Positions 1 through 10,100 of a DNA stretch of 64,000 bases are shown one piece after another (position 1 is the stretch's first letter; each line of letters starts with the position of its first letter). The stretch is from Tenacibaculum singaporense (GTDB taxonomy: Bacteria; Bacteroidota; Bacteroidia; Flavobacteriales; Flavobacteriaceae), in the NCBI RefSeq assembly GCF_003867015.1, contig NZ_CP032548.1:1865001-1929000 (forward strand), in the 5' to 3' direction. The notes beneath the pieces were generated by a model that saw only the letters and a program-made list of their open reading frames with translations, made no database searches and was not told where the DNA came from. The translations under genes were made by a program, and so were the position numbers.

Positions 1-2
1 TA

Positions 3-992
3 GAAAAAAAACTAAAGTTAAATGGCTCGTTAAGTTATAACGAAAGCATTATTAATGGAGATAGAGAAGGTCAAGTAACTAATTTAAGGACAGGAGCAAG
101 ATATGTATACCATAAAAGGCATAATTTTAATTTAAATGGACTTCTTCAATTAAGAAGCTCAACTAATATTTCGAATAATAGTATTACCGTAACATTTGGA
201 TACACATATGATTTTGGAATTTTTAATTCTAAAAATATCAAGTTTAAAAGAAAACCAAAGGCAAAAAAAGAGAAAAAAGTAAAGAAGATTAAAAAGCCTA
301 TTAGATTTATTTACAAAGACTCTTTATACGAAGGAACAATTCCTGAAATAAGCTTTAGGATTAAAGAATTGATAGAATCAAAAAGTTTTAACGACGTACC
401 CAAAAAGATAAGTAAGAAGTTACAGGATGAGAGAATACAAATTGCTAAAGAAAAAAGTAATAGAGTTTATAAGATAAAAGCGATTCAATTACTTGATGAT
501 ATATATAAGTCTAAAGAATATTTAAAAGATTATAATGAGTTAATATATCAAGCTTTAATAGGTGTTTATAAAAGTGCTGTGTATTTGGATTATCCTACAG
601 AACAAGATTACTTGAAAAATAAAAAAGAAATAAGAAAGCATGTTTTATGGTATAAAACATTAAAAGAAAGAGCAACTTACCCAGAAACATTACAAATTGA
701 ATTTAACAAAATGAATCAAGTACTGAGAAGGTCTCATAAAAAATTACTTGTTCACAGGTGGATTGTTTCAAAAATAGAAGAATATGAAACTTTAAAGAGG
801 GTAAAAGAAGATACAGGTGTACTCAGAAAATTTAGAGAAGCAAATGCATCTAAAATTTATAAGATGTTTAAAATGAGTGAGAAAAAAAAGAAAATAAAAT
901 TATATTTGCAAGGACTCGTAATAGAGTTTTTAGCGAAAGAATCAGAAAAACATATTGATGAGAGTCAATATGAATTAAAATATATGGACTAA
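3..992 (+). CDS. C-terminal part of an outer-membrane beta-barrel protein with a long Lys-rich tail (5' truncated by window edge)
   Basis: The reading frame is open from the window edge to the stop at 992, so the true start lies upstream; the in-frame TTG at 369 is not the real start. The first 70 or so codons encode alternating hydrophobic/polar strands with turns (for example VTFGYTYDFGIF), as in the last strands of an outer-membrane barrel. Instead of ending there, the protein continues for about 250 residues, first a Lys-rich linker (KRKPKAKKEKKVKKIKK) and then charged, mostly helical sequence. After the last strand of a barrel this tail would be periplasmic. It is followed 17 nt later by the large toxin-like gene and is probably part of the same transcription unit. 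The role as export or anchoring partner of that cluster is inferred from position only. Confidence 0.6.
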   Translation, partial: EKKLKLNGSLSYNESIINGDREGQVTNLRTGARYVYHKRHNFNLNGLLQLRSSTNISNNSITVTFGYTYDFGIFNSKNIKFKRKPKAKKEKKVKKIKKPIRFIYKDSLYEGTIPEISFRIKELIESKSFNDVPKKISKKLQDERIQIAKEKSNRVYKIKAIQLLDDIYKSKEYLKDYNELIYQALIGVYKSAVYLDYPTEQDYLKNKKEIRKHVLWYKTLKERATYPETLQIEFNKMNQVLRRSHKKLLVHRWIVSKIEEYETLKRVKEDTGVLRKFREANASKIYKMFKMSEKKKKIKLYLQGLVIEFLAKESEKHIDESQYELKYMD

Positions 993-1009
993 CCCCTTTA
1001 CCCTATTGT

Positions 1010-4000
1010 ATGAAAAGAAAGCTACTCTTTGCTACATTTTTATTAGTTTTTTTTAATAGTGTTTTTGCTCAACAGTTTCCAGTTAGCATTATTCCAAGAG
1101 TAAAAGCACCAGCACCAGTTAATTTTTATAATTATGCAGATGATACTAGTTTAAATAGCCCTATAACGGTTCAAATTTTTTTAAATGATTTAACTATACC
1201 AAGTCGTCAAATAAGATTAAAAACGTATTTCGAAGGAGGTAACATACGTTTTTCAAGTAAGGACTTTGTAGTTGGAGCACAAGACTTGTTTTTAGAAGGA
1301 GGAATACCCTTAACATTAAGAAATACAGAACTAGCACCATATTATAGACTTGAAAATATACAAGGAATAAGCTCTTCTGTTTATGGACAAACAATACCTG
1401 AAGGAAGTTATAATTTTTGTTTTGAGGTGTACGATTACATTTCAGGAGCAAAACTATCAGCAAAAAAATGTGCTACCGTATTTATATTTAAAAATGAACC
1501 ACCAATATTAAATATTCCTTTAACAGGAAGTAATATTGAACCCACAGATTTTGAAAACATTATTTTTCAATGGACACCTCGTCATATCAATGTTAGCAAT
1601 GTAGAGTATGAGTTTAGTATTGTTGAAGTTTGGGATAACTCAGTAAACCCTCAAACAGCATTTTTATCACAACTTCCTATTCATCAGGAAACAACTAGAA
1701 GAACAACCTTAATTTATGGGCCAGATAAGCCTTTACTATTACCTGGGAGAAAATATGCTTGGAGAGTAAGAGCCAAAGCGCTACAAGGCTTAGAAGAAAT
1801 AGGATTGTTCAAAAACCAAGGATACAGTGAGGTTTTCTGGTTTTCAAGAACAGTACCGTGTCAGGTACCAGAAGGGATATCAGCAGAAGCTAAAGGAACT
1901 TCAAAAATCAATGTTTTCTGGGAACAAGACCCAACAGTTTTTTCAGAATATATCATAGCATATAGAGAAAATGGAAAGACGAATGCTAGTTGGTTTACTA
2001 AAAGAACAAACAGTAGTTGGGCAACTATATGGAACTTAAAACCTGGAACTACTTATGAATATAAAGTAAAGGGAAAATGTAGCTATCAGTTTAGTGACTA
2101 TTCTGAATTACAATACGTAACAACAGATTTGATACAAAATGAAGATGCTAATTATAATTGTGGAATAGTTCCTGATGAAATTGCCATTTCTAATAGAAAT
2201 CCACATGCAGGTTTAACTATAGGAGATGAGGTTACTGCAGGAGATTTTAAAGTGATTATAACAGAAATTCAAAGCCAATCTAATGGAAGAATTTCAGGAA
2301 AAGGTTATGTAGCTATTCCATATTTAAAGTTTGCTAAGTTCGGTGTAACTTTCTCAAATATTTTAATAAACACAGCTAATCAATTAGCAGAAGGAGAAAT
2401 AGTAACGTTGTATGATCCAGAATTTGGCAAGGGAGCATCGGCTGATGTGGATGTAGATGTGGATATTTCTGATGGAATTAATGGAGACGATGGAGTTAAG
2501 GACGATTTAGTAGAAGTTGATTTTGTAATAGATGAAGTAAAAATAGATGCAAATGGAGCTATCGTCGTAACTGGAACAAATGGAGAAGAAGCCATCATAC
2601 CGGGTGATGATGATATAAGTATAAAAAGCGCAAATGGAGATGTGTGGTCGGTAGGAGAAGATGGGACTGTTACAAAAGAAGAAGGAGCAGAAGGAGGAGC
2701 TGTTGCAGACAATACAACAAATGGTATTGATGAAGAAGGCAATGTAAATGCAATAACAGCAGCAGGGGTTACAGTTGTTTTTCAAGAATCTGGTGATTAT
2801 TATTTTGATGCATTACCAGAAAATACTTCTGTAACTTTTGAAAAAGAATACAAAATTTTAGAAGCAAATGGTACAAAGTATAAAGTACCTTATAAAGCAA
2901 TATCAGATATACAAGGCGAAGATTTTATTACAGCTAAAGTTACTATCAACGATGCTAGTATTTCAAAAGATGATATCATTTTTAAAACAAAGGATGGGGC
3001 AAAAGTAGAGGTTAACTGGAATAATAACAGTACAGAAGCAACATTAAAATTAAAAAGAAAGTTTGATTATGCAGATGAAGAGATTTTTGCGGTTGTAAAG
3101 TCTAAAGAGAATAATGAAAAATATGATATAGCAGGTAGTTTAATAACAACACACTTAGCATCTAAAGAATTAGAACCTATAAATGTAACCTTAATACCAG
3201 TAGGAGATGGTGTTGTAATTAACGATGCTTTAAAAGAAAAAACAGCAGAAATATATAGCAAAGCAGGGGTTCGATTAAATGTTCAAATAGGACAAAGTAT
3301 TTTGCCAGATGAGGTGTATGGTTGGGATAAAGATGGAAACAAAAGATTAAAAGTAGGAGACAGTTCTATATTATCACATTATACGGATGAACAATTGATG
3401 TTTAATAACTATGTTAAACAACAAGAGTATTACACAGATAAAACATATTATGTTTTTGTTACGAATATATCTATAACTAACGCCAATGTATCAGGTTTTA
3501 TGCCATTGAAAAGGCAGTTTGGTTTTGTGTTCACTCAAAATGCGACTACAGTAACAAAACAATCTAGAACCTTAGCACACGAATTAGGGCACGGAATTTT
3601 TGGATTAGAACATACTTGGGATGAGTACCAATTTGGACAAGGAGCTACTAACTTCTTAATGGATTATGGTAGCGGAACAGTTTTAAACCATTTAGATTGG
3701 AAAAAAATGCACGCTCCGGGTGTGCAATTGTATTGGTTCCAAGGAGATGAAGATGGAGAGTATATTCATACTGGTATAGACTACAATGCTTTAATGAGTT
3801 GGTTGAAAGTAAATAAAGGAAAAAAAGAAGTAGAGTATAACCCTAATCTTTTTCTTACAGATTCAACCATATCAATACTAGGAGATAAAATACCAATATC
3901 AGTTCAATTTCAAATAGGAAATCGTAAACTGAAATTATGGGGTAGCTTATCTTCAGAAAAAGGAATTGTAGATGTCTCTAATATTGAAAGGTATTTAGAT

Positions 4001-6331
4001 TTAGAAATAAATGAAAAGCATACTTATACAGATAAAATTAATTATATAAATGGAGAAACACATTCTAGAAAAGATGCGATTCGTTTAACTATTAGAGATG
4101 TTAAGGATTATGTAGAGTATTCAGAGTATGTAGGTATTGGGTTAAATAAGAACTACATATTAGAAAAGTTTAATAAGGAATTTGAAAAAGCCGGAGAAGA
4201 TTGTAATAAACTAGATTTTTTATATGAACATGCACCTAATTTTGTAATTGACGAAAGAAAAACAGAACACTGGAGTGATCTTATATCACTCGCTTCTTGC
4301 TCAATTAATGAAGGTGGATCAGATGAAGAAAAAGCAGTAATAAAATTAATAGATGCTATAGGTAGAGACAATTCTCAAAAACTTTTAGATGGATTGCTAA
4401 CTCATAAAGTAGATGACAAGAAGTTGTTCAAAGTGCTTTATGAGAAAATTGATAACTACGGAGGAGAAGACAATTTCACCAAATTTATTCAAATAGTTTA
4501 TAAAAATTGGTTACAGAGTAATTATGCTAATCTTGAAACAGAGCTGTTTATTCCGTATAATTCTCAGAAAACATTAGGCTTTTATACCGATGATTTTGGT
4601 GTTTTTTTTAAAACTAATGAAGATGAGATTTTTATCACCTCAAAGTATAATAGTGTAAGTTATAAGGTAGTAGGGTCATTTGGTTTTTATAGTAAGTTAA
4701 ATATCCTTAATACAGGACAAACAGTAGAAGGTTTGAAAATTCCTTCAGAAGAAATCCCTGCATTTTACTTAAAAGCTATAAAAGAAGTAAATCAAACAGC
4801 TAATTTAGAAACAGCATTTAATCTAACCTTTGATGCAGTAACGACTGTTTCTGGTGTAGGGAATTTAGTTAAACTTAGACATTTAAGGCATTTATCTAAA
4901 GGAGCAAAAACGGTTAAATATACAGTTGCAGGGGCAGAGATATCAGCGGGAGTTTTAAATGCAATGCTCACGTTGTCTGATTGTAAAACAGAGTTTTGTA
5001 ATAAATTAAGAACACATTTGTTCTGGTTAGAAATGGGGTCTTTAGGATTAGACATTTTTACTGAACAAATGATAAAGAAAACAGCTAAAGAAGCCTACGA
5101 AAAAGCTGATGAAACAATTGATGTTAATGTTAGAGAGGAGTTGGCAAGAGTGGCTGGAGTTCAGGTAGGTATTGCAGATAAAGTTAAACAGCTCTTCAGA
5201 GGTAATATTAATTTAACAGGAGATAAAATTGGAGCTGTAAAAGGATATATTAATACCAATGATAATTATATTGATATAATTGTACATTCAGATAATACGG
5301 GAGATAACTTTTCAGTGATTATTGAGTTAGGTGGAAAGACAGAAAATATAACACTTACTGCAGCTGAATTTGGTCAAGCACTTACATCAATACCATCTAA
5401 TAAAACTATTCGATTACTAAGCTGTAATAACTCATCTAGTGCTAGTGAGATAGCTAAAGTATTAGATAGAGATATAATTGGATCAACAGGAGAAATGAAA
5501 ATTTACAGTAATAATGTAATAGAAGCAGATAATTGGTATGTAGCAAGATCAAATGGAAAGGTAGAAGATATTGACATGAGCTCTGCAACTCCATCAGGAG
5601 ATTTTATAATTCTAAAACAAAAGTTTGTTGATAATTTGTCACCTGAGGTGATAACCAGTTTAAAGAAGGTTCTTGGAAATCAGTATGATGAGTTTATTGA
5701 TATGCTAACAAGAAGTAAGTTACCAGGTACATGGACAATCAAGAACGTAGAGGGAAAGCTTACTGTTATAGATAGGAATGGTACAGTTTGGGCGGAAATT
5801 TCTGAAGGAATTATTAAAGCTAAAATAGGAGGAACAGGTGATGGATGGAATCATTTATTAAATGTAGATCCTCCTCTAATGAAAAATTTCAGGTATGAAG
5901 TTGATGGGGGAAAATTTGTGTTTGAAACAGATCAGTTTGGAAGGGTTTCAAAAGCTATTATGGATCCTGTAGAAATTAATAAAAATATTAAAAGGAATGA
6001 AGAGTTTCAAGCAAGAGCAAAAGAGGTAAAAGACGGATCAACAGTAAATGTAGATGATGGTGGTCATATATTTAGAAATGAATGGGGAGGACCAAGTGAA
6101 CAGATTAATTATTTCTCTCAAAATGCCTCTGAAAATAGAACTGGTGAATGGTATAAAATGGAGGATAAAATTTCGAAAATGTTAAAGTCAGATACCCCGC
6201 CTAATGTTAAAATAGAAATGGAATTTAATTTTACTGGAGGTTCTAAAAGACCTGACTCTATTGATGTAATTGTCAAAGTTGATGGAAAAATAGATACACA
6301 GTTATCTAGAAGTTACGATAACCCTCTCTAA
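1010..6331 (+). CDS. Giant secreted protein: TANFOR/FnIII-like N-terminus, metalloprotease domain, C-terminal DNA/RNA non-specific endonuclease (predicted polymorphic toxin)
   Basis: 1773 residues starting with a signal peptide (KRKLLFATFLLVFFNSVFA). Residues about 25-370 resemble the N-terminal region often annotated as TANFOR in Bacteroidota, followed by a fibronectin type III module (about 285-375). An acidic, Gly-rich linker (about 480-580) leads to a metalloprotease-like domain with HELGHGIFGLEH at 857-868 and a Met-turn-like NFLMDY at 881-886. Around 1430-1510 is a module (IRLLSCNNSSSASEIAKVL) of a kind seen ahead of toxin tips. The last 120 residues carry DDGGHIFRNEWGGP, with the candidate catalytic His at 1686, then SQNASENRTGEW, which matches the Endonuclea_NS_2 pattern (GGH, N and W/E positions). 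There is no T9SS sorting domain; the protein ends in the nuclease. The next gene starts 13 nt later and is the candidate immunity gene. The nuclease call is good; the delivery route is inferred. Confidence 0.72.
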   Translation: MKRKLLFATFLLVFFNSVFAQQFPVSIIPRVKAPAPVNFYNYADDTSLNSPITVQIFLNDLTIPSRQIRLKTYFEGGNIRFSSKDFVVGAQDLFLEGGIPLTLRNTELAPYYRLENIQGISSSVYGQTIPEGSYNFCFEVYDYISGAKLSAKKCATVFIFKNEPPILNIPLTGSNIEPTDFENIIFQWTPRHINVSNVEYEFSIVEVWDNSVNPQTAFLSQLPIHQETTRRTTLIYGPDKPLLLPGRKYAWRVRAKALQGLEEIGLFKNQGYSEVFWFSRTVPCQVPEGISAEAKGTSKINVFWEQDPTVFSEYIIAYRENGKTNASWFTKRTNSSWATIWNLKPGTTYEYKVKGKCSYQFSDYSELQYVTTDLIQNEDANYNCGIVPDEIAISNRNPHAGLTIGDEVTAGDFKVIITEIQSQSNGRISGKGYVAIPYLKFAKFGVTFSNILINTANQLAEGEIVTLYDPEFGKGASADVDVDVDISDGINGDDGVKDDLVEVDFVIDEVKIDANGAIVVTGTNGEEAIIPGDDDISIKSANGDVWSVGEDGTVTKEEGAEGGAVADNTTNGIDEEGNVNAITAAGVTVVFQESGDYYFDALPENTSVTFEKEYKILEANGTKYKVPYKAISDIQGEDFITAKVTINDASISKDDIIFKTKDGAKVEVNWNNNSTEATLKLKRKFDYADEEIFAVVKSKENNEKYDIAGSLITTHLASKELEPINVTLIPVGDGVVINDALKEKTAEIYSKAGVRLNVQIGQSILPDEVYGWDKDGNKRLKVGDSSILSHYTDEQLMFNNYVKQQEYYTDKTYYVFVTNISITNANVSGFMPLKRQFGFVFTQNATTVTKQSRTLAHELGHGIFGLEHTWDEYQFGQGATNFLMDYGSGTVLNHLDWKKMHAPGVQLYWFQGDEDGEYIHTGIDYNALMSWLKVNKGKKEVEYNPNLFLTDSTISILGDKIPISVQFQIGNRKLKLWGSLSSEKGIVDVSNIERYLDLEINEKHTYTDKINYINGETHSRKDAIRLTIRDVKDYVEYSEYVGIGLNKNYILEKFNKEFEKAGEDCNKLDFLYEHAPNFVIDERKTEHWSDLISLASCSINEGGSDEEKAVIKLIDAIGRDNSQKLLDGLLTHKVDDKKLFKVLYEKIDNYGGEDNFTKFIQIVYKNWLQSNYANLETELFIPYNSQKTLGFYTDDFGVFFKTNEDEIFITSKYNSVSYKVVGSFGFYSKLNILNTGQTVEGLKIPSEEIPAFYLKAIKEVNQTANLETAFNLTFDAVTTVSGVGNLVKLRHLRHLSKGAKTVKYTVAGAEISAGVLNAMLTLSDCKTEFCNKLRTHLFWLEMGSLGLDIFTEQMIKKTAKEAYEKADETIDVNVREELARVAGVQVGIADKVKQLFRGNINLTGDKIGAVKGYINTNDNYIDIIVHSDNTGDNFSVIIELGGKTENITLTAAEFGQALTSIPSNKTIRLLSCNNSSSASEIAKVLDRDIIGSTGEMKIYSNNVIEADNWYVARSNGKVEDIDMSSATPSGDFIILKQKFVDNLSPEVITSLKKVLGNQYDEFIDMLTRSKLPGTWTIKNVEGKLTVIDRNGTVWAEISEGIIKAKIGGTGDGWNHLLNVDPPLMKNFRYEVDGGKFVFETDQFGRVSKAIMDPVEINKNIKRNEEFQARAKEVKDGSTVNVDDGGHIFRNEWGGPSEQINYFSQNASENRTGEWYKMEDKISKMLKSDTPPNVKIEMEFNFTGGSKRPDSIDVIVKVDGKIDTQLSRSYDNPL

Positions 6332-6344
6332 AAAATAAAATAAA

Positions 6345-7061
6345 ATGAAAAACAATTTTTTAGACCTAATAAAAAATGGTTTTAATGGTTTAGATTGGAA
6401 ATCAATTAAAGTCATATTTGATGTTACTAACGGGAGTATTGGTTATGAATCTATTCAATACGTAACATCTCAAAATCAAATAGAAGAGCATTGGATACCG
6501 TTTAAAAAAATAAAAGAAGTTATAGATTTTATCAGAGAATTATATAATTCTAAAAAAGAAACTAATGAGAAGTTTAATAAAGTTGAAGTTAATTTTATTT
6601 TAAATGGAAAAAGTACAGTACGATATTATTTAGATGATGTTGAAGAATTAAAAAATAAAATAGATACAGCAAATGTGTTTTTCCAGTGGTTAAATGAGAC
6701 AATGATGAATCGTATTTTCGAGTATGAAAAAGAAAACAACTTATTAATTTCAAACTATGATGAGGATGGAGACTTTATAGATTATAAAGAATCATGGGAT
6801 TCAGGTGTGTTTACATTTAAAATAGTTAATAAGACTGTAGATTACTCTATAAAATTGACAAAAGATAATGTTTCTAGAAACCTATCAATGCCTTTACCAG
6901 AGTATTTGATTAAAGGACTTTTAGAGCATTATCAAATAACGAATAAAGAACTAAAAGAAGAATGGAAACCTTGGAATAAATTAGTAATTAACTCTCTACA
7001 TAACTCTATTCCTTATGAAGAATGGGAGCAATATGTATTTTATACTTATGAAGAAATTTAA
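6345..7061 (+). CDS. Candidate immunity protein for the adjacent nuclease toxin
   Basis: 238 residues, no signal peptide and no membrane segment, so cytoplasmic, as expected for an antidote to a nuclease. It starts 13 nt after the toxin stop and is followed by a 53-nt gap before the next large secreted protein, so it sits exactly where immunity genes lie in polymorphic toxin loci. The first half has the pattern of a small alpha/beta immunity fold (DWKSIKVIFDV, then NKVEVNFILNGK and RYYLDD), faintly like the YezG/DUF600 type. The second half (about 125-238) is acidic with aromatic patches. It is the only non-secreted protein in the cluster. I do not recognise the family with certainty; the function is inferred from size, location and lack of export signals. 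Confidence 0.55.
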   Translation: MKNNFLDLIKNGFNGLDWKSIKVIFDVTNGSIGYESIQYVTSQNQIEEHWIPFKKIKEVIDFIRELYNSKKETNEKFNKVEVNFILNGKSTVRYYLDDVEELKNKIDTANVFFQWLNETMMNRIFEYEKENNLLISNYDEDGDFIDYKESWDSGVFTFKIVNKTVDYSIKLTKDNVSRNLSMPLPEYLIKGLLEHYQITNKELKEEWKPWNKLVINSLHNSIPYEEWEQYVFYTYEEI

Positions 7062-7114
7062 TTAATATGATATTGTAAAGAAAAGAAGAAAAAACAATTA
7101 ACCAACCAAACTAA

Positions 7115-10100
7115 ATGAATAAAAAATTACCCCTAAGTTTTTTAATACTATTATTTATAAGTGTTTCGTTGTTCGCCACACCAAACTTTACAGAGCGAGA
7201 CAGCACAGCTGTAACAAATAAGTATGTTGATAAAACGAACTTAATAGCAAAAAGTAAAACACTTCGTAACTTTTCTTCGCTTGATAAATTTGATGAGATA
7301 GAAGAAGCTTTAAAACCAGAAATACAACAACGGTTTACACAGCAAGGCTTTCAGTTTAATACAGCTGATTCACTAATCAATAAAAAGTGGTTAGATATGG
7401 CTACCAATACATTTAAAAGTATTGAAGAGTCAGAAAACTATATCGATGTTTTAACAAAAGACGGATTAAGTCAGCTTCCTGTAGCAATTAAACCTGTTAG
7501 CATTAGTAATGTAAAATATACAGTAGGAATAGCAAAAGCCGTATTTAAACCAGCGTATTCAGAACTAACAGTTTTTTTAAAAGTAGAGCTACCTAATACA
7601 AATCCTGATAGGGGAGAACAGGTATTAATTTTAGGAGCTTCCAATGTAAAGTTATCTCATGAAGGAGGAATTATAGGAGATGCGAGACTACATTTAATAT
7701 CGCAATTTACAGTTAATTTCAATAGTGGAACATTACTACTTACCTTAAATGGAAGTATGGAAGAACCAGGAACCTATGCAATTATTGATTGCTCTGGTTT
7801 TAAAGAAATGGGCTTAGATGCAAATGTAAAATTTGCCAATGGCTTATTACACCCTGTTGATGAAAAAGGGAAAAAGAAAATAGGATATGTAGAAGCAAAT
7901 TTTAAAACCTCGATTTCTGATTGGAATGATATGGTTGTGAATATATCGTTACCTGAATTCGGAATTAAAGGTATAGAAGGAACTACGTTCAAACTAAATA
8001 CAGCCGTATTTGATTTTAGTGATTTAAGAAATGATGAAGCAACTCCAAAGGCTTACCTAGATAAGTTTTATAGTACGGAGCCGAATTTGTGGAGAGGAGT
8101 ATATGTAAAATCACTTCAAGTTATTTTACCACCTGAGTTTAAAAAGAAAAATGAAGATAAAAGAGTTGCTTTTGGTGCTACAGATTTAATTATAGATGGA
8201 CAAGGAGTAACAGGTAAGTTTACAGGAGAAAATGTAATCGATTTAAATGAAGGGACTGCCTCAGGGTGGGATTTTTCATTAGACTACTTTTTGTTAGATA
8301 TAGAAACAAATCATTTAAGAGCAGGAGAGTTTGATGGAAAACTAGTACTTCCAGTTTCTCAATTAGATAGTTTACAATACAATGCAGTTTTTCAACCAGG
8401 AGAATATAAATTGGCTGTAAAAACTGAAAAAGATATCAAGTTTAATGTTTGGAAGGCAAATGTTCATTTGACCAAGGATTCTTATGTAGAGATGAAGGTT
8501 AAAGATGGAGAGTTTAGACCAAAAGCAAACTTAAACGGATCAATGAGTCTTGCATCTGGATTAAAAAAGGATGAAAAAGAATCTAATGACACATCAAAAA
8601 GTATCATAAATTTTAAGGGAATAACATTCCAAAAAATGGTATTACAAACTGAATCTCCTAAGTTTTCAGTCGATTATTTTGGTGTTAAAGGAAAGTTGCA
8701 ATTGGCTAATTTCCCTATAGTAATTAATGAAATAGGTTTAAGAACTCCTGCAGATAATAAAGCAGAATTAGTTTTTGATTTTGCAGTGAATTTAACATCA
8801 GAGTCAGATGGAGGAAATGGAGGAGCTTCAAAATTAGCTTTTAAAGCTAAAATGGATGATTCCGGAAACAAATGGAAGTTTGATGGAGTAAGATTAGAAC
8901 ACTTATATATAAAAATGGACGTTGCCGGTATGCAGTTAAAAGGGGCAATTTTCATTTTTGAAGATGATCCAACTTACGGAACTGGATTTGCAGGTGCAGT
9001 TGGAGCTAAGTTTTCTACAGGAATAAAGTTAGAAGTAGAAGCAAAAGCGCTTTTTGGAAGAACAGAATCCTTTAGATATTGGTATGCGGACGCCAAAGTA
9101 ACACTGCCACAAGGAATTCCAATTTTCCCTGGTTTTGCATTGAATGCTTTTGGAGGAGGTTTCTACAATAAAATGCGTATGGCAGGTAATTCAAATGCGC
9201 AAGATGCTGCTTTTACAGAAATTGGAGCTTCAACTTCAGGAGTAATCTACGAACCATATGAGCAAAACTCATTTGGAATGAAAGCGTCTGTAGGAATCAT
9301 TACTCAAAATTCAGAAGAACTTTTTCATGCTACCGTAGAGTTTGGTATGGCATTTAGAAAGTCAGGAGGACTACAAGAAATATACATGAAAGGTTTTGGT
9401 GAACTAATAGCCTCTTTACCAGGGGACTTTTTCGATACAGTAAATAGTAACTTGTCTAGCATTGCAGTGGTAGGAGGACAAGGAATTCCAGCACAAAGTC
9501 CAACAGCAGCTATTTCAGCAAATGTTTTTATTGGTTTTGATTTTGTGAATGATATTTTCCACTCTACATCTGAAGTATATATAAATTTCGGAGTTTTAAA
9601 AGGAGTAGGTCCTTCTGGTAGAGCGGGATGGCTAGATTTTTATGTAGCTCCAGATGAATGGCACATGCTCGTTGGAACTCCAGAAGATAGAGTAGGAGTA
9701 AAAATAGACTTAGGAATTCTAAAAATAAAAATGGATAGTTACTTCATGACAGGAGAAAACTTACCAGGAAGTCCGCCACCACCACCAATTGTTGCAGATA
9801 TTTTAGGAGTTGATGTTGCTGAGCTCAATTATATGAGAGATGCTAATATGTTGGAATCTGGAAAAGGTTTAGCTTTTGGATCTAGCATGAGTGTTTCTAC
9901 AGGAGATTTGAAGTTTTTAATCTTCTATGCTCGATTTGATGCAGGAATAGGTTTTGATATTATGTTAAAAGACTATGGAGAAGCTTATTGTAAAGGATCT
10001 TCAGAAGTTATAGGAATGAATGGTTGGTACGCTAATGGACAAGCGTATGCTTATTTACAAGGAGTTTTAGGTGTAAAATTTAAACTCTTTGGGATAAAAA

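Noticed and set aside
369..992. Independent 207-residue gene starting at TTG 369
   Set aside because: The same frame is open to the window start with barrel-like sequence, so it is the tail of a longer gene.
2380..2785. Long minus-strand open frames opposite the toxin linker
   Set aside because: They are Ser/Pro/Cys-rich mirrors of the acidic, Gly-rich linker codons, with no start context and no family match.
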